From Prinsepia uniflora (taxonomy: Eukaryota; Streptophyta; Magnoliopsida; Rosales; Rosaceae), in assembly GCA_032719365.1 (NCBI GenBank), contig CM064866.1, forward strand, positions 76,612,916 to 76,676,915: a stretch of 64,000 nt of DNA, read 5' to 3'. A model generated the notes under the pieces. The model did not search any database. It had not been told where the DNA came from and saw only the letters and a program-made list of their open reading frames with translations. Within the stretch, counting starts at the first letter, position 1. Every line of letters begins with the position of its first letter. The translations under genes were made by a program, and so were the position numbers. Of this stretch, positions 59,585 to 64,000 are shown in pieces.

Positions 59585-62500
59585 ATGTCGATCTCTCAGG
59601 AGCTGTACCCATCCCAAGACGACCTTCTCTATGAAGAAGAGCTTCTCCGCAATCCCTTCAGCCTCAAGCTATGGTGGCGTTACCTAATCGCCCGAGCCGA
59701 ATCTCCATTCAAGAAGCGTTTTATTATCTACGAGCGAGCCCTCAAGGCCCTACCCGGAAGCTACAAGATTTGGTACGCTTACCTTCGCGAACGCCTTGAG
59801 CTTGTCCGTAACTTGCCCATCACTCACTCCCAGTATGAAACACTCAACAACACTTTTGAAAGAGCCTTAGTTACCATGCACAAAATGCCCAGAATTTGGA
59901 TTATGTACTTGCAAACTTTGACGGAGCAGAAGTTGGTCACACGGACTCGCCGGACTTTCGATAGAGCGCTGTGTGCTCTTCCGGTGACGCAGCACGACCG
60001 CATTTGGGAGCCGTACCTGGTGTTCGTGAGCCAAAAGGGTATACCAATCGAGACCTCACTTCGAGTTTATCGCAGGTATTTGAAATATGACCCTACCCAT
60101 ATTGAAGATTTCATCGAGTTCTTGATAAATTCTAGCCTTTGGCAAGAGGCGTCCGAGAGGCTAGCTTCTGTGTTAAATGATGATAAGTTTTATTCCATAA
60201 AGGGGAAAACAAAACATAGGCTGTGGTTGGAGTTGTGTGATTTGCTTACTAAGCACGCTACTGAGGTTTCAGGCCTTAATGTAGATGCTATAATTAGAGG
60301 TGGAATTCGGAAATTCACAGACGAGGTGGGACGGTTATGGACCTCGCTGGCGGATTATTACATTAGGAGAAATTTGCACGAGAAGGCTAGGGATATATTT
60401 GAGGAGGGTATGACTACAGTCGTAACAGTGAGAGATTTTAGTGTGGTTTTTGACTCATATTCTAAGTTTGAGGAGAGTATGCTTACCCTTAAGATGGAGG
60501 CTATGGATTCAGATGATGAGGTGGAGAAAGAAGAAGAAGAAGAAAATGGGATGAAAGTGGAAGGGGATGGAAATGAGGAGGAAGAAGATCTTCGATTGGA
60601 TGTTAACCTGTCTGTAGCTGAGCTTGAGAAGAAAATGCTGAGTGGGTTTTGGTTACATGATGATAAGGATGTAGATTTGAGGTTAGCTCGCTTGGAGCAT
60701 CTCATGGATAGAAGACCTATACTGGCTAATAGTGTTCTTTTGCGACAAAACCCTCATAATGTAGAGCAGTGGCACCGAAGAGTGAAGCTCTATGAGGGAA
60801 ATCCGACGAAGCAGATACTTACTTACACTGAGGCGGTGAGGACAGTTGATCCAATGAAAGCAGTGGGGAAACCTCATACATTGTGGATTGCTTTTGCTAA
60901 ATTGTACGAGAACCATAAAGATATTGCAAATGCAAGAGTGATTTTTGATAAAGCAGTGCAGGTGAACTACAAAACTCTGGATAATTTGGCCAGTCTTTGG
61001 TGTGAGTGGGCAGAAATGGAATTGAAGCATAAGAATTTCAAAGGAGCACTGGAACTGATGAGGCGGGCTACCGCAGAGCCATCTGTTGAGGTAAAACGAA
61101 GAGGTAATGCTCTTCCTTCATTCACTTTGTGGGTAGTTTTGATTGTTGATGAGACTTGTCTGCAATTATATAACTTACTACATAATCGCAATGTCTTGGT
61201 TGAAAATTCAAATATAAACTTCAGATGATTTTTATCCAGTATTTTATTTGTTCATAATCTCAAACATAGAAATACTTAGTGATTTAGCTTCAACTTAGAA
61301 ATCTGCGGATAATTTTTTTGTTTTATTTGCATCTATTCTTACTTTGAAACCAGATTCTTTCTTTTAGATTTAATAATCCCGATGATTCCCTTTGATTTGT
61401 TTGGCCTTGTCCCTAATAATTAGTCCAAATAATATATTGACATCTACAATTCTGCTGGACTTCTCAGTGCCTTGATAGTTGTAGTTATAAACTTATCATG
61501 TAGATTTTCTAAACTTCAGCTTTTGAAATTATTATAATCTCACTGTAAGCCCTATTCAATTTCCATTTTCTTATTTTCTTCATTTTATTATTTACCTTTT
61601 TCATTTGATTCTGTGTGCATGGTCTTTGGGTTTGTAAGAACCCTGTTGAGTTGTGGCTTCTCTGTTATTTTATTTTAAACTGTTGGAACCCAAAAATTTG
61701 TCTGCTTAGTTGTCTAAAATTTATGGAGCTAAAACTAAAATTTGAACCTTTTATCTTATGCTCTTGCAGTGGCTGCTGATGGCAATGAACCGGTTCAGAT
61801 GAAGCTGCATAGATCCTTGAGAATTTGGACCTTTTATGTAGACTTGGAGGAGAGCCTGGGTAGCTTGGAATCCACCCGGGCTGTTTACGAGAGGATATTG
61901 GATTTGAAAATAGCCACACCGCAGATAATAATCAATTATGCAGTGCTTCTAGAGGTATGGGATATCTCCCATTGCTCTAAACTTTTATTTTTCACTTACA
62001 AAAAATATCTTACATTGACAATTTGACTTCACAGGAGCATAAATACTTTGAAGATGCATTCAAGGTGTATGAAAAAGGTACCAAAATATTTAAGTACCCA
62101 CACGTCAAAACCATATGGGTTACCTATCTCAATAAATTTGTACAGAGATATGGGAAGAAAGAACTGGAACGTGCACGACAGCTATTTGAGGATGCTGTTC
62201 AAGCGGTACGAACATTTTCCTTTAGACTTTAGTCTGCCTATATAAAGTTACCCTGTTATTTCTATAGAACTATATTTCTTAATGTCGACAATGGGCTGCC
62301 TTCCATTATTTATCTGGGTTTGCAATTATGTCAGGTTTGCATTAGTGTATCTGTATCTGCATGTCACCTTCGTTAAAAATAATGATCATATTCTTGTCCG
62401 GTTTGAAATCATAGGGTTGATTATTAAGATTGTCTTTTCATGTCACTCTATTGTCTTTTCATGTCATTCTTGCGTCCTACCACCCATTGTTTAGGGTGAA

Positions 62501-64000
62501 ATTTGACAAGCAATGGAGGTCTAATTAAGGCTGCAAATGTTTTTGTATGTCCAAATGTTGTTTACGTACTAACACTGTCTATGTTTGTTACTCTGTCTAC
62601 TGTATCCAATCATCTTGGTGCCTTGACACCACGATTGTATGTGTGTACTCTGTCATGAGATGAATGGATACCCTGAATGATTGAGTCTTATAAGCCAAGC
62701 TGCTTTTGAAATTCAAAGTGTGCAAGGGCCTCCTTCTTTTGTGTATTTTCATGCATTCAATTGTGAGAAATTGTAGTAGGTCTTAGGCTCCCTAAAATGT
62801 TGAAATATGGTGGACAGCTTGAACACATAGGGAATTAGTGGTGTTTAATCTGGTAACCTATATGTCACTGACTCTCCTTATTGAAAACCTTGATCAGAGT
62901 TTTCCTTTGCAATGTTGATGTTGTTTAAGGTTTACGTTCCACATGCTGGAGTGCTGCCTTTTTTACATAATTATTTGTTGTGATACTAACCTTAGCATGG
63001 TATATCAGGCCCCTGCAGATGCGAAGAAACCTTTGTATCTACAATTTGCCAAGTTGGAGGAGGATTATGGTCTAGCAAAACGGGCTATGAAGATCTATGA
63101 TGAAGCAACTAAGGCTGTTCCGAACGATGAGAAGTTGAGCATGTATGAAATCTACATTAATCGTGCAGCAGAGATATTTGGAATCCCCAAAACAAGGGAC
63201 ATATATGAACAAGCAATAGAATCTGGGCTTCCAGACAAGGATGTGAAGACGATGTGTTTGAAGTATGCGGAGCTTGAGAAGAGCTTGGGAGAAATTGATC
63301 GTGCTCGCCAAGTATATGTATTTGCATCACAGTTTTCGGATCCACGATTTGATGGTGATTTCTGGACAACATGGCACGAGTTTGAGGTGCAACACGGAAA
63401 TGAAGATACATTCCGGGAGATGCTTCGAATTAAACGAAGTGTTTCTGCAAGCTATAGCCAGGCAAGTTCATTATATCTATTTCAGTTTTCCTTTGAAGTT
63501 TTTCTGTTTGTCAGCAACCTAGGTAGAAGCTTTATTGGGGTCTAAAGAGAACCATTTTCTTAATTTCTCAGTATGTTTTTCTTCTTCTTCCAGACACACT
63601 TTATTCTACCCGAATATATGATGCAAAAGGATCAGAGGCTGAACGTTGACGAGGCAAAAGACAAGTTGAAACAGGCTGGAGTCCCTGAAGATGAAATGGC
63701 TGCTCTCGAAAGGCAGTTGGCTCCTGCGGCCGACGATACTACCACTAAAGATAGCAACAGAAAAGTAGGGTTTGTGAGTGCTGGAGTAGAAACAGTGTCC
63801 GAGGGTGGGGTCAAAGTGACTGCCAATCATGAGGACATTGAGCTACCGGATGAAAGTGATTCAGAAGAAGACGATGAAAGAGTTGAAATTGCGCAGAAGG
63901 AGGTCCCGGATGCCGTCTTTGGAGAGTTGGCCAACAAGAGAAAGGAAGCTGAGAAAGCTGAGGATGGAGAAGATGACAGCCGCCTCGGTGCCCTTGAGAG
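59585..64000 (+). CDS. SYF1: Pre-mRNA-splicing factor SYF1/XAB2 (partial, 5 exons seen, 3' end outside window)
   Basis: SYF1 (XAB2 in animals) is a scaffold of the Prp19/NTC spliceosome complex and takes part in transcription-coupled repair. Exons: 59585-61103, 61770-61954, 62035-62205, 63009-63461, then 63594 to beyond 64000; 911 codons are visible, and plant SYF1 is only slightly longer. The ATG at 59585 gives MSISQELYPSQDDLLYEEEL; a TTG six bases upstream is not a credible start. The protein is a run of HAT repeats (WWRYLIARAESP, IWYAYLRERLELV, RIWIMYLQTL, RIWEPYLVFV … LWIAFAKLYENH, LWCEWAEMELKH). A strongly acidic insert interrupts them (about 306-342, DSDDEVEKEEEEEN …), and a charged tail follows (ELPDESDSEEDDE). 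The fourth intron is GC-AG (CAG|GCAAGT at 63461/63462); the other three are GT-AG. The join at 61103 uses the donor after GAAGAG, not the earlier GAG|GTAAAA at 61091, because only the former keeps the frame. Confidence 0.95.

Noticed and set aside
61091..61103. Alternative donor GAG|GTAAAA for SYF1 exon 1
   Set aside because: It would break the frame into exon 2; the donor 13 bases later keeps it and retains the conserved VEVKRR residues.

Overview
This window is nuclear DNA of a flowering plant, most likely a woody eudicot of the rosid type. The evidence is intron-rich genes with GT-AG splicing, plant-only protein families (CBP60, B3-CW VAL repressor, pollen/root-hair syntaxin, FAR1-type transposase) and intergenic space filled with plant transposons. 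The species cannot be named from the sequence alone. No rRNA, tRNA, CRISPR or bacterial-type operon was recognised.

Layout. (i) 1-3.5 kb: the 5' end of a Ty3/gypsy-like retroelement on the minus strand, broken by a long LTR of another family. (ii) 3.5-16.5 kb: one Mutator-like element (MULE) with ~450 bp inverted ends and a perfect 9-bp target duplication, carrying a dead FAR1/FHY3-type transposase gene. It is filled by nested insertions: a 2.96 kb solo LTR, and a ~2 kb solo LTR that holds a 3.1 kb inverted-end element that holds a 585 bp solo LTR. (iii) 17.8-26.0 kb: two minus-strand genes, a CBP60 calmodulin-binding transcription factor (8 exons, 629 aa) and an RRP17/NOL12 rRNA-processing factor (4 exons, 201 aa). 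(iv) 28.06-30.75 kb: a young, internally deleted LTR element with a 110-bp hairpin minisatellite. (v) 31.2-34.8 kb: a sphingosine kinase (10 exons, 481 aa). (vi) 35.7-44.2 kb: solo LTRs and a small hAT element in AT-rich DNA. (vii) 46.7-64 kb: a gene-dense stretch with a VAL/HSI2 B3-CW repressor (14 exons, 895 aa), a SYP123/124/125-type syntaxin (intronless, 303 aa), VPS28 of ESCRT-I (209 aa, minus) and, divergent from it, the SYF1/XAB2 splicing factor, cut by the window end.

The genes are unrelated housekeeping and regulatory loci, not a pathway: immunity transcription, ribosome assembly, sphingolipid signalling, chromatin silencing, exocytosis, endosomal sorting and splicing. All exon joins given here keep the reading frame by direct arithmetic.

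The most unusual signal is in the long-LTR family (copies at 1-1295, 4828-7790 and 40382-43294). Each copy has an intron-like module whose GTGAGT donor lies in a 10-mer with a perfect or 9/10 reverse complement just upstream of the CCTCCAG acceptor. The interval holds an array of short hairpins. Within a copy the loop tends to be constant while the stems vary but stay complementary. I know of no described counterpart.
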